Origin: Serratia marcescens
Lineage (GTDB): Bacteria > Pseudomonadota > Gammaproteobacteria > Enterobacterales > Enterobacteriaceae
Length of the DNA stretch: 64,000 nt
Direction of reading: 5' to 3'
NCBI RefSeq assembly: GCF_001902635.1
Contig: NZ_MJAO01000005.1
Span: 186,001 to 250,000 of the forward strand
Shown here: positions 1 through 10,527 of the stretch, piece after piece
Layout: the number at the start of each line of letters is the position of its first letter
Position numbering within the stretch: the first letter of the stretch is position 1
Translations under genes and position numbers: made by a program
Notes under the pieces: generated by a model
Databases searched by the model: none
What the model saw: the letters and a program-made list of their open reading frames with translations, nothing else
Told to the model about the DNA's origin: nothing

Positions 1-87
1 GAGCACGGTGGCATGGATACCGAGCAGGCGGATGAATTTTTAAGTGAGCTGCGCCTTGAGCGCCGTTATCAGCGAGATGTTTACTGA
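1..87 (+). CDS. cysJ: Sulfite reductase flavoprotein alpha subunit, 3' end only
   Basis: Only the last 28 codons are in the window. They end in ERRYQRDVY and match the C-terminus of E. coli CysJ, the FAD/FMN subunit that passes NADPH electrons to the CysI hemoprotein. The stop codon shares its last base with the cysI start (TGATG), which implies translational coupling. The call rests on the short C-terminal match plus the cysI neighbour. The gene begins outside the window. Confidence 0.9.
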   Translation, partial: EHGGMDTEQADEFLSELRLERRYQRDVY

Positions 88-1802
88 TGAGTGATAAACA
101 CCCCGGGCCTTTGGTAGTCGAAGGCAAACTGGCCGATGCGGAGCGCATGAAGAAGGAGAGCCACTTCCTGCGCGGCACCATCGCCGAAGATTTGAACGAC
201 GGCCTGACCGGCGGCTTCAACGGCGACAACTTCCTGCTGATCCGTTTTCACGGCATGTATCAGCAGGATGACCGCGACATTCGCGCCGAACGCGCCGAGC
301 AGAAGCTGGAGCCGCGCCACGCCATGATGCTGCGCTGCCGCCTGCCGGGCGGCATCATCAGCCCGCAGCAGTGGCTGGGCATCGACAAGTTCGCGCAGGA
401 GAGCACGCTGTACGGCAGCATTCGCATCACCAACCGCCAGACGTTCCAGTTTCACGGCATCCTGAAAGGCAACGTCAAACCGGTGCACCAGCTGCTGAAT
501 CGCCTGGGGCTGGACGCGCTGGCGACCGCCAACGATGTGAACCGCAACGTGCTGTGCACCTCCAACCCGGTGGAGTCCGAGCTGCATCAGGAAGCCTACG
601 AGTGGGCGAAGAAGATCTCCGAACACCTGCTGCCGCGCACCCGCGCCTACGCAGAGGTATGGCTGGATCAGGAGAAGGTGGCCACCACCGACGAAGAGCC
701 GATTCTGGGGCCGACCTACCTGCCGCGTAAGTTCAAAACCACGGTGGTGATCCCGCCGCAGAACGACGTCGATCTGCACGCCAACGACATGAACTTCGTG
801 GCGATCGCCGAAAACGGCAAGCTGGTGGGCTTCAACCTGCTGGTGGGCGGCGGGTTGTCTATCGAGCACGGCAACAAGAAAACCTACGCGCGCCAGGCCA
901 GCGAGTTCGGCTACATTCCGCTTGAGCATACGCTGGCGGTCGCGGAAGCAGTGGTAACCACGCAGCGCGACTGGGGCAACCGCACCGATCGCAAGAACGC
1001 CAAGACCAAATACACGCTGGAGCGCGTCGGGGTGGACGTTTTCCGCGCCGAAGTGGAAAAGCGCGCCGGCATTACCTTCGCACCGATCCGGCCGTATGAA
1101 TTCACCGGCCGCGGCGATCGCATTGGTTGGGTGAAGGGCATCGACGATCGGTGGCACCTGACGCTGTTTATCGAGAACGGTCGCCTGCTGGACTATCCGG
1201 GGCGCCCGCTGAAGACCGGCATGGCGGAGATCGCCAAGATCCATAAAGGCGACTTCCGCCTGACGGCGAACCAAAACGTGATCATCGCCGGCGTGCCGGC
1301 CAGCGAGAAGGCGAAGATCGAAGCCCTGGCGCGCGATCATGGCCTGATCGACGATGAGATCAGCGAACAACGCAAGAATTCGATGGCCTGCGTGTCGTTC
1401 CCGACCTGCCCGCTGGCGATGGCGGAGGCCGAGCGCTTCCTGCCGCAGTTCGTCACCAAGGTGGAAGGGATCATGCATCGGCACGGGATGAGCGACGAGC
1501 ATATCGTGCTGCGCATCACCGGCTGCCCGAATGGCTGCGGCCGCGCGCTGCTCGCGGAGTTGGGGCTGGTGGGCAAGGCGGTCGGCCGCTATAACCTGCA
1601 TTTGGGCGGCAACCGCGAAGGCACGCGCATTCCGCGTATGTACCGTGAAAACATCAACGAAGACGAGATCCTCAGCGAGATCGACCTGCTGGTGGGGCGT
1701 TGGGCGAAGGAGCGCAACGCCGGCGAAGGCTTCGGCGACTTCACCATTCGCGCAGGCATCGTCAAACCGGTGCTGGATCCGGCGCGGGATTTCTGGGAGT
1801 GA
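87..1802 (+). CDS. cysI: Sulfite reductase hemoprotein beta subunit
   Basis: 571 residues, close to the 570 of E. coli CysI. The protein reduces sulfite to sulfide with six electrons supplied by CysJ, using a siroheme coupled to a 4Fe-4S cluster. The four cluster cysteines are visible as a CxxxxxC pair near residues 435/441 and TGCPNGC near 480/484. The start overlaps the cysJ stop, and cysH follows after 61 bp, so this is a cysJIH operon. Sulfur starvation control by CysB is expected from the family, but its promoter lies upstream of the window. Confidence 0.98.
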   Translation: MSDKHPGPLVVEGKLADAERMKKESHFLRGTIAEDLNDGLTGGFNGDNFLLIRFHGMYQQDDRDIRAERAEQKLEPRHAMMLRCRLPGGIISPQQWLGIDKFAQESTLYGSIRITNRQTFQFHGILKGNVKPVHQLLNRLGLDALATANDVNRNVLCTSNPVESELHQEAYEWAKKISEHLLPRTRAYAEVWLDQEKVATTDEEPILGPTYLPRKFKTTVVIPPQNDVDLHANDMNFVAIAENGKLVGFNLLVGGGLSIEHGNKKTYARQASEFGYIPLEHTLAVAEAVVTTQRDWGNRTDRKNAKTKYTLERVGVDVFRAEVEKRAGITFAPIRPYEFTGRGDRIGWVKGIDDRWHLTLFIENGRLLDYPGRPLKTGMAEIAKIHKGDFRLTANQNVIIAGVPASEKAKIEALARDHGLIDDEISEQRKNSMACVSFPTCPLAMAEAERFLPQFVTKVEGIMHRHGMSDEHIVLRITGCPNGCGRALLAELGLVGKAVGRYNLHLGGNREGTRIPRMYRENINEDEILSEIDLLVGRWAKERNAGEGFGDFTIRAGIVKPVLDPARDFWE

Positions 1803-1863
1803 GGCCGGGCGGCCCTTGGGCAGAGGGGCCGCACAGGTTATTTCAAGTAGCAGGGGAGACAAC

Positions 1864-2598
1864 ATGGCTGAATTCGATCTGGCGGCGCTGAATGCGTTGC
1901 CTAAATCCGGGCAGGCGCTGGCATTGGCGGTGGTCAACGGCCAACTGGAGACCTTCAGCGCCGAACAGCGCGTTGAATGGGCGCTGGAGCATCTGCCCGG
2001 CGAGTTCGTACTCTCGTCCAGTTTCGGCATCCAGGCGGCGGTGTGTCTGCACCTGGTGACGCGCATCCGGCCGGATATCCCGGTGATCCTGACCGACACC
2101 GGTTATCTGTTCCCGGAAACCTATCGCTTTATCGATCAATTGACCGACCAGCTGAAGCTGAATCTGCAGGTGTTCCGCGCCGAGCAGTCTCCCGCCTGGC
2201 AAGAGGCGCGCTACGGCAGGCTGTGGGAGCAGGGCGTGGAAGGGATTGAAAAGTACAACCAAATCAACAAGGTTGAGCCGATGAACCGCGCGCTGGAGAC
2301 GCTGGGGGCGCAGAGCTGGTTTGCCGGCCTGCGGCGTGAGCAGTCCGGCAGCCGCGCCAATCTGCCGGTGCTGGCTGTACAGCGCGGGGTGTTCAAGATC
2401 CTGCCGATCATCGACTGGGACAACCGCAAGATTTACCAGTATCTGACCGAGCACGGGCTGGGCTACCACCCGCTGTGGGAGCAGGGCTACCTGTCGGTAG
2501 GCGATACCCACACCACCCAGAAGTGGGAACCGGGCATGAGCGAGGAAGAGACGCGTTTCTTCGGGTTGAAGCGCGAGTGCGGCCTGCACGAAGGCTAA
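1864..2598 (+). CDS. cysH: PAPS (phosphoadenosine phosphosulfate) reductase
   Basis: 244 residues, the usual length. CysH reduces PAPS to sulfite and PAP with thioredoxin or glutaredoxin as reductant. The catalytic C-terminal motif KRECGLHEG is intact, with the active cysteine at residue 239, and the PAPS-binding region SSSFGIQ is near residue 48. I chose the ATG at 1864 because it follows a GGGAGA ribosome site and begins MAEFDL as in homologs; longer upstream in-frame codons lie inside cysI. It is the last gene of cysJIH, followed by a strong terminator. Confidence 0.98.
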   Translation: MAEFDLAALNALPKSGQALALAVVNGQLETFSAEQRVEWALEHLPGEFVLSSSFGIQAAVCLHLVTRIRPDIPVILTDTGYLFPETYRFIDQLTDQLKLNLQVFRAEQSPAWQEARYGRLWEQGVEGIEKYNQINKVEPMNRALETLGAQSWFAGLRREQSGSRANLPVLAVQRGVFKILPIIDWDNRKIYQYLTEHGLGYHPLWEQGYLSVGDTHTTQKWEPGMSEEETRFFGLKRECGLHEG

Positions 2599-2616
2599 AC
2601 AAGGCGAATCACACGA

Positions 2617-2648
2617 CAGGGCTCAGCAATGCTGGGCCCTGTTTTTTT
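2617..2648 (+). terminator. Rho-independent terminator after cysH
   Basis: An 11-bp stem (CAGGGCTCAGC / GCTGGGCCCTG, one G-U pair) with an AAT loop is followed by seven T residues. It closes the cysJIH transcript just before the convergent iap gene. Confidence 0.9.
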
Positions 2649-2653
2649 GCGGG

Positions 2654-3724
2654 CTACTTTTTCTTCTGTGCTTTCGGCGGGTGCGCCTGCGCCAGCTCTT
2701 TGATCAGCGGCAGCAGGATCTGCACGCTGTCGCGGCTGCGTTTGTCGATCCGCCCCGGCAGATAGCGATCCAGGTATTGCAGGTTGTCATACTGCGGGCG
2801 GTGCCAGGTGATGCCCTGCGGGAAGTGCGGGCTGACGGCGCGCTGCTGGTAGCCGTCCTTGTCGCCCAGCGACCAGTTGGTGGCCTCCACCGACAGCACC
2901 GGGATGCCCGCTGCATCGAATACCTCTTGATCGGAGCAGCAGCTGGTGCCCTTCGGATGCTGTGCGTTGCCCGGATTGCTGGCGGCGGCGATGCCGTAGC
3001 GGTGGGCGATATCCAGCGCGCGATCGCGGGAGCGCTTCGCCATCTGCGGCGGCGTGTTGCGCCCGGCGTTGAAGTACAGGCGATCGCCGGTAATCAGGCT
3101 GTCGAGGTTGATCACCAGCACGGTGTTGCTTTTCTCTTCCGCGCTCATGCGCTGCAGGTAGTTCTGTGCGCCCAGCGAGCCGAGCTCTTCGGCGCTGGTG
3201 GCGACGAAACGCAGGCCGTAAGCGGTGGGGATGTTCTTCAGGCGTTCCGCCAGTTCCAGCATCACGCCGATGCCGGAGGCGTTGTCGTCGACGCCCTGCA
3301 GCGTCAGGCCGCCGAGGTTGTTATCCAGATCTTCGTCGCTCTGCGGCGTGTAGGTGTCGAAGTGGGCGACGATCACTATCTGTTTCGGATTGTCGCCGTT
3401 GCGGGCGGCGATCACCGAGCTGGCGGTGACGTTGTTCCAGTTCTTTTTGCCGTCTTTGCTGGTGTAGAGATAGCGCGTGTTGACGCTGCGAATATCGCTT
3501 TGGTAGCCCATCTTGCTGAACTGCTGCTTCAGGTAGTCGGCGGTGAGCAGTTCGGCCGGGCTGCCCGCCATGCGGCCGGGGAAGTAAGTGGCGATGTGGC
3601 GGGTCTGTTCGGCGGCGAAACGGCCCATTGGCGCGTCTTTTGCGGGCTGTGCGGCACAAACGCTGAAGACGCCGCCGAGTGCGAGGGCCAGCAGGCTGGT
3701 CTTCAGGTAAAAACGGGAAAACAT
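2654..3724 (-). CDS. iap: Iap-type zinc aminopeptidase (M28 family), periplasmic
   Basis: 356 residues. It resembles E. coli Iap, the aminopeptidase that converts alkaline phosphatase isozymes, which also lies next to cysH. A signal peptide is visible at the N-terminus (MFSRFYLKTSLLALALGG, cut after VCA). M28 metal ligands are seen as AHFDTYT, GVDDNASG and the catalytic SAEELGS. I chose the ATG at 3724, which has AAGGA about 10 nt upstream; a longer in-frame start at 3763 would hide the signal peptide. Substrate assignment is by family only. Confidence 0.85.
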   Translation of the reverse strand: MFSRFYLKTSLLALALGGVFSVCAAQPAKDAPMGRFAAEQTRHIATYFPGRMAGSPAELLTADYLKQQFSKMGYQSDIRSVNTRYLYTSKDGKKNWNNVTASSVIAARNGDNPKQIVIVAHFDTYTPQSDEDLDNNLGGLTLQGVDDNASGIGVMLELAERLKNIPTAYGLRFVATSAEELGSLGAQNYLQRMSAEEKSNTVLVINLDSLITGDRLYFNAGRNTPPQMAKRSRDRALDIAHRYGIAAASNPGNAQHPKGTSCCSDQEVFDAAGIPVLSVEATNWSLGDKDGYQQRAVSPHFPQGITWHRPQYDNLQYLDRYLPGRIDKRSRDSVQILLPLIKELAQAHPPKAQKKK

Positions 3725-3895
3725 ACCGAAAAATCCTTCTTTGCTATCGGCGTGGCCGATCATTTTTCTGCGGCGTCCAGTATGAGACGCCGCGCGGCAT
3801 TACACAATTTCCCTGTCTCTTAATTTTCGCGTGAATGCGCAAACCGTCACCGCAGTTATCACCGTTTGCTCCCGGCATTGCGGCCTATATTCCAT

Positions 3896-3916
3896 AAAGG
3901 AACTAATCATTCCTTT
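3896..3916. promoter_or_regulatory. Inverted repeat in the cysG upstream region, candidate operator
   Basis: AAAGGAA and TTCCTTT form a perfect 7-bp inverted repeat around a 7-bp spacer, in the 261-bp divergent gap between iap and cysG. CysB activates the cys promoters of enterobacteria, so this may be part of a CysB site. That is inference; the match to a CysB consensus was not tested. Confidence 0.35.
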
Positions 3917-3985
3917 TCGTCATTTCAGAGGCTAAATCTCAGCCCGTATAGTCACACTATCTTTCTGTTATATGAAAAGGCTGTT

Positions 3986-5416
3986 GTGGACTATCTACCA
4001 ATATTCGCCGACCTGAAACAACGTCCGGTGCTGGTCGTTGGCGGCGGTGACGTGGCTGCGCGCAAAGTCGATCTGCTTCAGCGCGCCGGGGCTGAAATAC
4101 GGATAGTTGCGCAGTCGCTCTCACCGGAACTGGAACAACAACGTCAGCAAGGGCAGGTGCTCTGGCTGGGGAAAACCTTTGACCCGCAGCAACTGGACGA
4201 GGTGTTTCTGGCGATCGCCGCTACGGACGACAACGCGCTGAACGCCGCGGTGTTCGCCGAGGCGGATAAACGCCGGGTGCTGGCCAACGTGGTGGACGAC
4301 CAGCTGCGCTGTTCGTTCATCTTCCCGTCGATCATCGATCGCTCGCCGCTGGTGGTGGCGGTGTCGTCCAGCGGCCAGGCGCCGGTACTGGCGCGCCTGC
4401 TGCGTGAAAAGCTGGAGGCGTTGCTGCCCGCCAGTTTGGGGCAGATGGCGCAGGTGGCGGGCCGCTGGCGCGGCCAGGTCAAACAGCGGCTGGCCTCGAT
4501 CGGCGAGCGGCGCCGTTTCTGGGAGAAAACCTTCGGCGGCCGTTTCGCCACGCTGGTGGCCAACGGCCAGGCGGCGCAGGCGGAGCGGCAGCTGGAGCAG
4601 GATTTACACCGCTTCGCCGCAGGTGATGAAGGCGCACAGGGCGAGATCGCCCTGGTGGGCGCCGGGCCGGGCGACGTGGGGCTGTTGACCCTGCGCGGGC
4701 TGCAGGTGATGCAGCAGGCGGACGTGGTGCTGTATGACCACTTGGTCAGCGGCGAGATCCTCGATCTGGTGCGCCGCGACGCCGAACGCATCTGCGTGGG
4801 CAAGCGCGCCGGCGCGCACTCGGTGATCCAGGAGGAGACCAACCGGCTGCTGGTGGAGCTGGCGCAGCAGGGCAAACGCGTGGTGCGCCTCAAGGGTGGC
4901 GATCCGTTCATCTTTGGCCGCGGCGGCGAAGAGCTGCAGGTGGCCGCCGCCGCCGGCATTCCGTTCCAGGTGGTGCCGGGCGTCACGGCCGCCGCGGGGG
5001 CGACCGCCTACGCCGGCATTCCGTTGACGCACCGCGACCACGCGCAGAGCGTGACCTTTATCACCGGCCACTGCCGCCCCGATGGCGATGGCCTGGACTG
5101 GGCCGATCTGGCCCGGGCGCGGCAGACGCTGGCTATCTACATGGGCACCATGAAGGCGGCGGACATCAGCCAACGCCTGATCGCCCACGGCCGCGCCGCC
5201 GATACGCCGGTGGCGGTGATCAGCCGCGGCACGCGCGCCGATCAACAGGTGCAGACCGGCACGCTGGATCAACTGGAACACCTTGCACAACGGGCGCCGC
5301 TGCCGGCGCTGTTGGTGATTGGCGAAGTGGTGGAACTGCACCATCAAATCGCCTGGTTCGGGCATCAATCGCAGACGGAAGGGGCCGCGCGCCCGGCCGT
5401 CGTGAATTTGGCATAG
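3986..5416 (+). CDS. cysG: Siroheme synthase (precorrin-2 dehydrogenase / ferrochelatase / uroporphyrinogen methyltransferase)
   Basis: 476 residues from a GTG start at 3986, preceded by AAAGG; the frame stays open upstream to 3866, but homology begins at VDYLPIF. The N-terminal NAD-binding domain shows VVGGGDVA (residues 17-24), and the C-terminal SAM methyltransferase domain starts at LVGAGPGD near residue 223 and includes [17 protein letters not shown]. The trifunctional enzyme makes siroheme for CysI. E. coli has cysG with nirBD, whereas here it leads the cysDNC genes and so ties cofactor supply to sulfate assimilation. A second copy elsewhere cannot be excluded. Confidence 0.95.
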   Translation: MDYLPIFADLKQRPVLVVGGGDVAARKVDLLQRAGAEIRIVAQSLSPELEQQRQQGQVLWLGKTFDPQQLDEVFLAIAATDDNALNAAVFAEADKRRVLANVVDDQLRCSFIFPSIIDRSPLVVAVSSSGQAPVLARLLREKLEALLPASLGQMAQVAGRWRGQVKQRLASIGERRRFWEKTFGGRFATLVANGQAAQAERQLEQDLHRFAAGDEGAQGEIALVGAGPGDVGLLTLRGLQVMQQADVVLYDHLVSGEILDLVRRDAERICVGKRAGAHSVIQEETNRLLVELAQQGKRVVRLKGGDPFIFGRGGEELQVAAAAGIPFQVVPGVTAAAGATAYAGIPLTHRDHAQSVTFITGHCRPDGDGLDWADLARARQTLAIYMGTMKAADISQRLIAHGRAADTPVAVISRGTRADQQVQTGTLDQLEHLAQRAPLPALLVIGEVVELHHQIAWFGHQSQTEGAARPAVVNLA

Positions 5417-5438
5417 GCAAGGCTTTTAAGGACCTGTT

Positions 5439-6347
5439 ATGGACGAAAAACGACTCACTCATTTGCGGCAATTGGAGGCGGAGAGTATCCATATCATCCG
5501 TGAAGTCGCCGCTGAATTCGCCAACCCGGTGATGCTGTATTCCATCGGTAAAGACTCTTCCGTGATGCTGCATCTGGCGCGCAAGGCGTTCTTCCCCGGC
5601 ACGCTGCCGTTCCCGCTGCTGCACGTCGATACCGGCTGGAAGTTCCGCGAAATGTACGAATTCCGCGATCGCACCGCGAAAGAGTACGGCTTCGAACTGC
5701 TGGTGCATAAGAATCCGGAAGGGGTGGCGATGGGCATCAACCCGTTCGTCCACGGTAGCGCCAAGCATACCGACATCATGAAGACCGAGGGCCTGAAGCA
5801 GGCGTTGAACAAGTACGGCTTTGATGCCGCCTTCGGCGGTGCGCGGCGCGACGAGGAGAAATCGCGTGCCAAAGAGCGTATCTATTCGTTCCGCGATCGC
5901 TTCCACCGCTGGGATCCGAAAAACCAGCGGCCGGAGCTGTGGCACAACTACAACGGCCAAATCAACAAAGGGGAGAGCATCCGCGTCTTCCCGCTGTCGA
6001 ACTGGACCGAGCTGGATATCTGGCAATACATCTTCCTGGAAAAGATCGACATCGTGCCGCTGTACTTGGCGAAACCGCGTCCGGTGGTGGAACGCGACGG
6101 CATGCTGCTGATGGTGGACGACGATCGCATCGATCTGCAGCCGGGCGAAGTGATCAGCCAGCGCATGGTGCGTTTCCGCACCCTGGGGTGCTGGCCGCTG
6201 ACCGGCGCGGTGGATTCTCAGGCGCAAACCCTGCCGGAGATCATCGAAGAGATGCTGGTCTCCACCACCAGTGAACGCCAGGGGCGGATGATCGATCGCG
6301 ATCAGTCCGGCTCGATGGAGCTGAAAAAGCGTCAAGGGTATTTCTAA
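5439..6347 (+). CDS. cysD: Sulfate adenylyltransferase subunit 2
   Basis: 302 residues, the standard length. CysD catalyses ATP plus sulfate to APS, driven by GTP hydrolysis on CysN. The ATP pyrophosphatase P-loop appears as SIGKDSS near residues 35-41, with the family motif [15 protein letters not shown] further on. The start has an AAGGA site, 22 bp after the cysG stop; cysN follows after 11 bp. It belongs to the cysG-cysDNC transcription unit. Confidence 0.98.
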   Translation: MDEKRLTHLRQLEAESIHIIREVAAEFANPVMLYSIGKDSSVMLHLARKAFFPGTLPFPLLHVDTGWKFREMYEFRDRTAKEYGFELLVHKNPEGVAMGINPFVHGSAKHTDIMKTEGLKQALNKYGFDAAFGGARRDEEKSRAKERIYSFRDRFHRWDPKNQRPELWHNYNGQINKGESIRVFPLSNWTELDIWQYIFLEKIDIVPLYLAKPRPVVERDGMLLMVDDDRIDLQPGEVISQRMVRFRTLGCWPLTGAVDSQAQTLPEIIEEMLVSTTSERQGRMIDRDQSGSMELKKRQGYF

Positions 6348-6358
6348 GGAGCCGCCGG

Positions 6359-7786
6359 ATGAACAACGCAATCGCACAACAAATCGCTGACCAGGGCGGC
6401 GTCGAATCCTACCTGCACGCGCAGCAACACAAGAGCCTGCTGCGCTTTCTGACCTGCGGCAGCGTCGATGACGGCAAAAGCACCTTGATCGGTCGCCTGC
6501 TGCACGATACCCGCCAGATCTACGAAGATCAGCTGTCGACGCTGCACAGCGACAGCAAACGTATCGGTACCCAGGGTGAGAAGCTCGATTTGGCGCTGCT
6601 GGTCGACGGCCTGCAGGCCGAGCGCGAACAGGGCATCACCATCGACGTGGCCTATCGCTATTTCTCGACCGAAAAACGCAAATTTATCATTGCCGATACC
6701 CCAGGGCATGAGCAGTACACCCGCAACATGGCCACCGGCGCCTCCACCTGCGATCTGGCGATCCTGTTGATCGACGCGCGCAAAGGGGTGCTGGACCAGA
6801 CCCGTCGCCACAGCTTTATCGCGACCCTGCTTGGCATTCGCCATCTGGTGGTGGCGGTGAACAAGATGGATCTGGTGGGCTATCAGGAAGCGGTGTTCGA
6901 GCAGTTCAAGCAGGATTACCTGACCTTCGCCCAACAGCTGCCGAACGATCTGGATATCAAGTTCGTGCCGCTGTCGGCGCTGGACGGCGACAACGTGGCG
7001 AGCGAAAGCGCCCATATGCCGTGGTACAGCGGCCCGACGCTGCTGGAAGTGTTGGAGAGCGTTGACGTGGTCAGCGAACGCGAGCACCAGCCGCTGCGCT
7101 TCCCGGTGCAGTACGTTAACCGCCCGAACCTCGATTTTCGCGGCTATGCCGGCACGCTGTCTGCCGGCGTGGTGCGGGTGGGGCAACGGGTCAAGGTGTT
7201 GCCTTCCGGCGTGGAGTCCAGCGTGGCGCGCATCGTCACCTTCGACGGCGATCTGCAAGAGGCGGTGCCGGGCGAGGCGATTACGCTGGTGCTGAATGAT
7301 GAGGTGGACATCAGCCGCGGCGATCTGCTGGTCGACGCCGGTGAAAGCCTGCAGGCGGCGCAGAGCGCGCTGGTGGACGTGGTGTGGATGGCCGAGCAGC
7401 CGCTGCTGCCGGGCCAGAGCTACGATATCAAGATCGCCGGCAAAAAGACCCGCGCGCGCGTGGAGAGCATCCGTCATCAGGTGGAGATCAATACGCTGGC
7501 GCAGCACCCGGCAGACACGTTGCCGCTCAACGGCATCGGCCTGGTGGAGCTGACCTTCGACGAGCCGCTGGTGCTGGACAGTTATCAGAGCAATCACGAC
7601 ACCGGCGGGCTGATCTTCATCGATCGCATGAGCAACGTCACGGTCGGCGCCGGTCTGGTGCGTGAAACGCTGCAGGCTGCCTCGGCGGTGCACGGCGAGT
7701 TCAGCGCCTTCGAGCTGGAGCTGAATGCGCTGGTGCGCAAGCACTTCCCGCACTGGGGCGCACGCGATCTGCTCGGTGGCCGATAA
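6359..7786 (+). CDS. cysN: Sulfate adenylyltransferase subunit 1, GTPase
   Basis: 475 residues, EF-Tu-like. The GTPase motifs are intact: GSVDDGKST (residues 34-42), DTPGHEQY (near 113) and NKMD (near 168), followed by beta-barrel domains. CysN hydrolyses GTP to drive APS formation by CysD. The protein is not fused to CysC; the 3' end overlaps the likely cysC start. Confidence 0.98.
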   Translation: MNNAIAQQIADQGGVESYLHAQQHKSLLRFLTCGSVDDGKSTLIGRLLHDTRQIYEDQLSTLHSDSKRIGTQGEKLDLALLVDGLQAEREQGITIDVAYRYFSTEKRKFIIADTPGHEQYTRNMATGASTCDLAILLIDARKGVLDQTRRHSFIATLLGIRHLVVAVNKMDLVGYQEAVFEQFKQDYLTFAQQLPNDLDIKFVPLSALDGDNVASESAHMPWYSGPTLLEVLESVDVVSEREHQPLRFPVQYVNRPNLDFRGYAGTLSAGVVRVGQRVKVLPSGVESSVARIVTFDGDLQEAVPGEAITLVLNDEVDISRGDLLVDAGESLQAAQSALVDVVWMAEQPLLPGQSYDIKIAGKKTRARVESIRHQVEINTLAQHPADTLPLNGIGLVELTFDEPLVLDSYQSNHDTGGLIFIDRMSNVTVGAGLVRETLQAASAVHGEFSAFELELNALVRKHFPHWGARDLLGGR

Positions 7787-8414
7787 GGTGGCCGCCGAAC
7801 TGAGGGCGACCGGGCCGGACGATGAGAACGTGGTTTGGCATCCGCACGCGGTAACGCGTGCGGATCGCGAAGCGCACAACGGCCATCGCGGTGTGGTGCT
7901 GTGGTTTACCGGGCTGTCCGGCTCGGGCAAATCCACCGTCGCCGGCGCACTGGAGCAGGCGCTGCACGGGCTTGGCGTCAGTACCTATTTGCTGGACGGC
8001 GATAACGTGCGGCACGGCCTGTGCCGCGATCTCGGCTTTTCCGACGATGACCGCCGCGAGAACATCCGCCGGGTGGGGGAAGTGGCCAAACTGATGGTGG
8101 ATGCCGGGCTGGTGGTGCTGACTGCGTTCATTTCACCACACCGCATCGAGCGGCAGATGGTGCGCGAGATGCTCGGCGACGATCGCTTTATCGAGGTATT
8201 CGTCGACACGCCGTTGGCGATCTGCGAGGCGCGCGATCCGAAGGGATTGTATAAAAAAGCGCGTGCCGGCGAGCTGCGCAACTTCACCGGCATCGACGCG
8301 GTTTATGAGGCGCCGCCGCAGCCGGAAATCCACCTCGATGGCCAACAATTGGTAACAAATTTGATTGCGCAATTGTTAGACGTGTTGCGTGGTCAGGCTA
8401 TTATCAAACCCTGA
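7776..8414 (+). CDS. cysC: Adenylylsulfate (APS) kinase
   Basis: 212 residues from a GTG at 7776 that overlaps the cysN stop by 11 nt. CysC phosphorylates APS to PAPS, the substrate of CysH. The P-loop GLSGSGKST is near residues 46-54, and the family's phosphorylated serine lies in AFISPHR near residue 120. The start is not certain: an ATG at 7725 lies deep inside cysN, and a second in-frame GTG is at 7788; neither has a strong ribosome site. The protein core from DENVVWH onward is nearly identical to E. coli CysC. Confidence 0.95.
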   Translation: MADKVAAELRATGPDDENVVWHPHAVTRADREAHNGHRGVVLWFTGLSGSGKSTVAGALEQALHGLGVSTYLLDGDNVRHGLCRDLGFSDDDRRENIRRVGEVAKLMVDAGLVVLTAFISPHRIERQMVREMLGDDRFIEVFVDTPLAICEARDPKGLYKKARAGELRNFTGIDAVYEAPPQPEIHLDGQQLVTNLIAQLLDVLRGQAIIKP

Positions 8415-8418
8415 ATTC

Positions 8419-8455
8419 AAAAAAGCGTGTGGCGTTTTTGCGCCATGCGCTTTTT
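8419..8455 (+). terminator. Terminator after cysC
   Basis: A hairpin with arms AAAGCG..TGGCG and CGCCA.GCGCTTT around a T-rich loop, ending in TTTTT, lies 5 bp after the cysC stop. It probably ends the cysG-cysDNC transcript. Confidence 0.75.
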
Positions 8456-8498
8456 ACTCTAAGCCGCCGCAGAGCGAGCCGAATAACCAGGGATCACT

Positions 8499-8825
8499 AT
8501 GCAAAATGTCACGCCTATCTTGATCGACTCCAAGCAGTCAACACAGGAGAAAGAGGAGCCCTCTTATTCTTTCCTGGGCGGCGTCAGCGGCTTTGTTTTC
8601 TACTGGCTGGCGTTCGCGTTGCCGTTTCTGGTTTACGGTTCCAACACGCTGTTCTTCCTGCTCTACACCTGGCCGTTTTTCCTGGCGCTGATGCCGCTGT
8701 CGGTGCTGATCGGCATCACCCTCAGCATGCTGCTGCGCGGTCGCCTGATCCTGACGCTGCTGCTGACCGGCGCCATCGTGCTGTGCCTGTTCTGGCTGGT
8801 GTTTAGTTTCCTGACCGGTTGGTAA
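8499..8825 (+). CDS. ygbE: DUF3561 family inner-membrane protein (YgbE-like)
   Basis: 108 residues with about three hydrophobic segments (GFVFYWLAFALPFLVYG, a middle one and ILTLLLTGAIVLCLFWLVF). Position after cysC matches ygbE in E. coli, where the next gene is ftsB. The function of the family is unknown. Here an amino acid ABC transporter has been placed between it and ftsB. Confidence 0.8.
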   Translation: MQNVTPILIDSKQSTQEKEEPSYSFLGGVSGFVFYWLAFALPFLVYGSNTLFFLLYTWPFFLALMPLSVLIGITLSMLLRGRLILTLLLTGAIVLCLFWLVFSFLTGW

Positions 8826-8877
8826 AAGAACGGGCGCCGATGCCGACGCCCGAAGGATTGCAAAGCGGTGCCGAAGG

Positions 8878-9600
8878 TTACAAAACTTTGCTCAGAAACG
8901 CCTGAGTGCGCGGATTGGTCGGGTGGCTGAAGATCTGCTGTGGCGCACCTTCCTCCTGAATGATCCCCTGATCGATAAACAGCACCCGGTCGGCCACCTC
9001 GCGGGCGAAGCCCATCTCATGCGTCACCACCACCATCGTCATGCCCTCGTGTGCCAGCGATTTCATTACCGCCAACACTTCGCCCACCAGCTCGGGATCG
9101 AGCGCGGAGGTCGGTTCGTCGAACAGCATGATCTTCGGCTCCATCGCCAGCGCGCGGGCGATCGCCACCCGCTGCTGCTGGCCGCCGGACAGGCTGTTGG
9201 GGTAGGCGTCGATTTTGTCGAGCAGCCCGACCTTGCGCAGCAGCTGTTCGGCTTGCGCGATGGCTTCGGCGCGTGGCTGTTTCTTCACGCTCACCGGCGC
9301 CATGATGATGTTTTCCAACACCGTCATGTGCGGGAACAGGTTGAAACGCTGGAACACCATACCCACGCTTTCACGCATCTTGTTCAGATCGGTTTTCTGA
9401 TCGTGGACGGCGAAGCCGTTCACCTCGATCTCGCCGCCGGAGAGCGTTTCCAGCGCGTTGATGCAGCGCAGGAAGGTGCTTTTGCCCGAGCCGGAGGGGC
9501 CGATGACGCATACCACTTCGTTGGCGGCGATCCGGCAGGAAATGCCGCGCAGCACGTGGCTTTCGCCGAACTGTTTTTGCAGGTTATGTACGCGAATCAC
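8878..9600 (-). CDS. Polar amino acid ABC transporter, ATP-binding protein (GlnQ-like)
   Basis: 240 residues from GTG at 9600. All ABC ATPase motifs are present: Walker [10 protein letters not shown], signature LSGGQQQR, Walker B IMLFDEP and the switch histidine in VTHEMGF. The GTG has AGAGG 10 nt upstream, whereas the longer TTG start at 9609 has that site almost touching it. The start lies inside the permease gene, which suggests coupled translation. It energises import of a polar amino acid; the exact substrate cannot be told. Confidence 0.92.
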   Translation of the reverse strand: MIRVHNLQKQFGESHVLRGISCRIAANEVVCVIGPSGSGKSTFLRCINALETLSGGEIEVNGFAVHDQKTDLNKMRESVGMVFQRFNLFPHMTVLENIIMAPVSVKKQPRAEAIAQAEQLLRKVGLLDKIDAYPNSLSGGQQQRVAIARALAMEPKIMLFDEPTSALDPELVGEVLAVMKSLAHEGMTMVVVTHEMGFAREVADRVLFIDQGIIQEEGAPQQIFSHPTNPRTQAFLSKVL

Positions 9601-10348
9601 TTTTACCAAACCTCTTTTCCATGTATTGCACCAGCAGCGAGAGCAGGAAGGTGATAACCCAATAGACCAGCGAGATGGTCAGGTAGGGTTCCCAATAGGT
9701 GGCGTAGGCGCCGGAGACGGTGCGGGCGGCATAGGCCAGATCGGCCAGGCCGATGGCGGAGGCCAGCGACGAATCCTTGACGATGGCAATGGCGTTGTTG
9801 CCCAGCGGCGGCAGCATGCGGCGGAAGGCCTGCGGCAGGATCACCTGGCGCATGGTCTTGCCGTAGCTCATGCCCAGCGAGCGCGAGGCCTCCATCTGGC
9901 CGCGGTCGATCGACTGGATCCCGGCGCGGAAGATCTCCGACACATAGGCGCCGGCGTTGAGCGTGATCGCTACCACGCAGGAGAGAAAGGCGCCGTAGTC
10001 GGCGCGCAGCGCGCGGGCGAAATCGACGCTCATCAGGCCGCTGGTGACCAGCAGGCCGTCGCGCGGGTTGATGAACAGTGGCACCAGCGCGAAGTGTACC
10101 ACCATGATCTGCACGAACAGCGGCGTGCCGCGAAAGGCGCTGATGTAGATGCGCACCGGCCACTGAACGCCGTAATGCAGGATGGGTTTCCAGATGCCGT
10201 GCGGCGCCTGCGCCAAACGGCCCAGCCCGAGGATCAATCCCCAGGTGGTGCCCAGCAGCACGCAGATAATGGTGCATTTGATGGTCATCCAGGCGCCTTC
10301 CATAAACAGCGGCGCGTATTCCTGGATGATCTCCCAGCGGAAGTTCAA
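9584..10348 (-). CDS. Polar amino acid ABC transporter, permease (HisM/GlnP family)
   Basis: 254 residues with several membrane segments, for example [18 protein letters not shown]. The EAA loop that contacts the ATPase appears as [23 protein letters not shown]. It is the middle gene of a minus-strand operon: binding protein, permease, ATPase. The gap to the binding protein gene is unusually long (179 bp) and holds a structured element. Confidence 0.92.
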   Translation of the reverse strand: MNFRWEIIQEYAPLFMEGAWMTIKCTIICVLLGTTWGLILGLGRLAQAPHGIWKPILHYGVQWPVRIYISAFRGTPLFVQIMVVHFALVPLFINPRDGLLVTSGLMSVDFARALRADYGAFLSCVVAITLNAGAYVSEIFRAGIQSIDRGQMEASRSLGMSYGKTMRQVILPQAFRRMLPPLGNNAIAIVKDSSLASAIGLADLAYAARTVSGAYATYWEPYLTISLVYWVITFLLSLLVQYMEKRFGKSDSRT

Positions 10349-10527
10349 GATCAGATCCTTATTTAAGCGTGTTAAGGCTACTGCGCGTTGTCATCTTGGG
10401 ATTGGGCAGTGCTCGCCATCCTCATGGACTGCGTGTCCACTCCGGTGGCTGTGCGCTGGCCGTACCCAATATGACTTAGCTCGCTACGCCTGTTTACTGG
10501 CCGGCTGCGCTGAGGCGCGCCAGTCGA
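10349..10527. repeat. Structured intergenic element inside the ABC transporter operon
   Basis: Between the binding protein and permease genes is a 179-bp stretch with no ORF of note. Outer arms GTCATCTTGGG (10390-10400) and CCCAATATGAC (10465-10475) pair with one mismatch, and an inner GGAC/GTCC hairpin lies between them. Such structures often separate expression of a binding protein from its membrane partners, or belong to an intergenic repeat family. I did not recognise the family; it is not ERIC-like. Confidence 0.45.

Noticed and set aside
81-2099. 672-codon open frame on the minus strand opposite cysI and cysH
   Set aside because: Antisense shadow of cysI; low-complexity H, Q, A and R composition.
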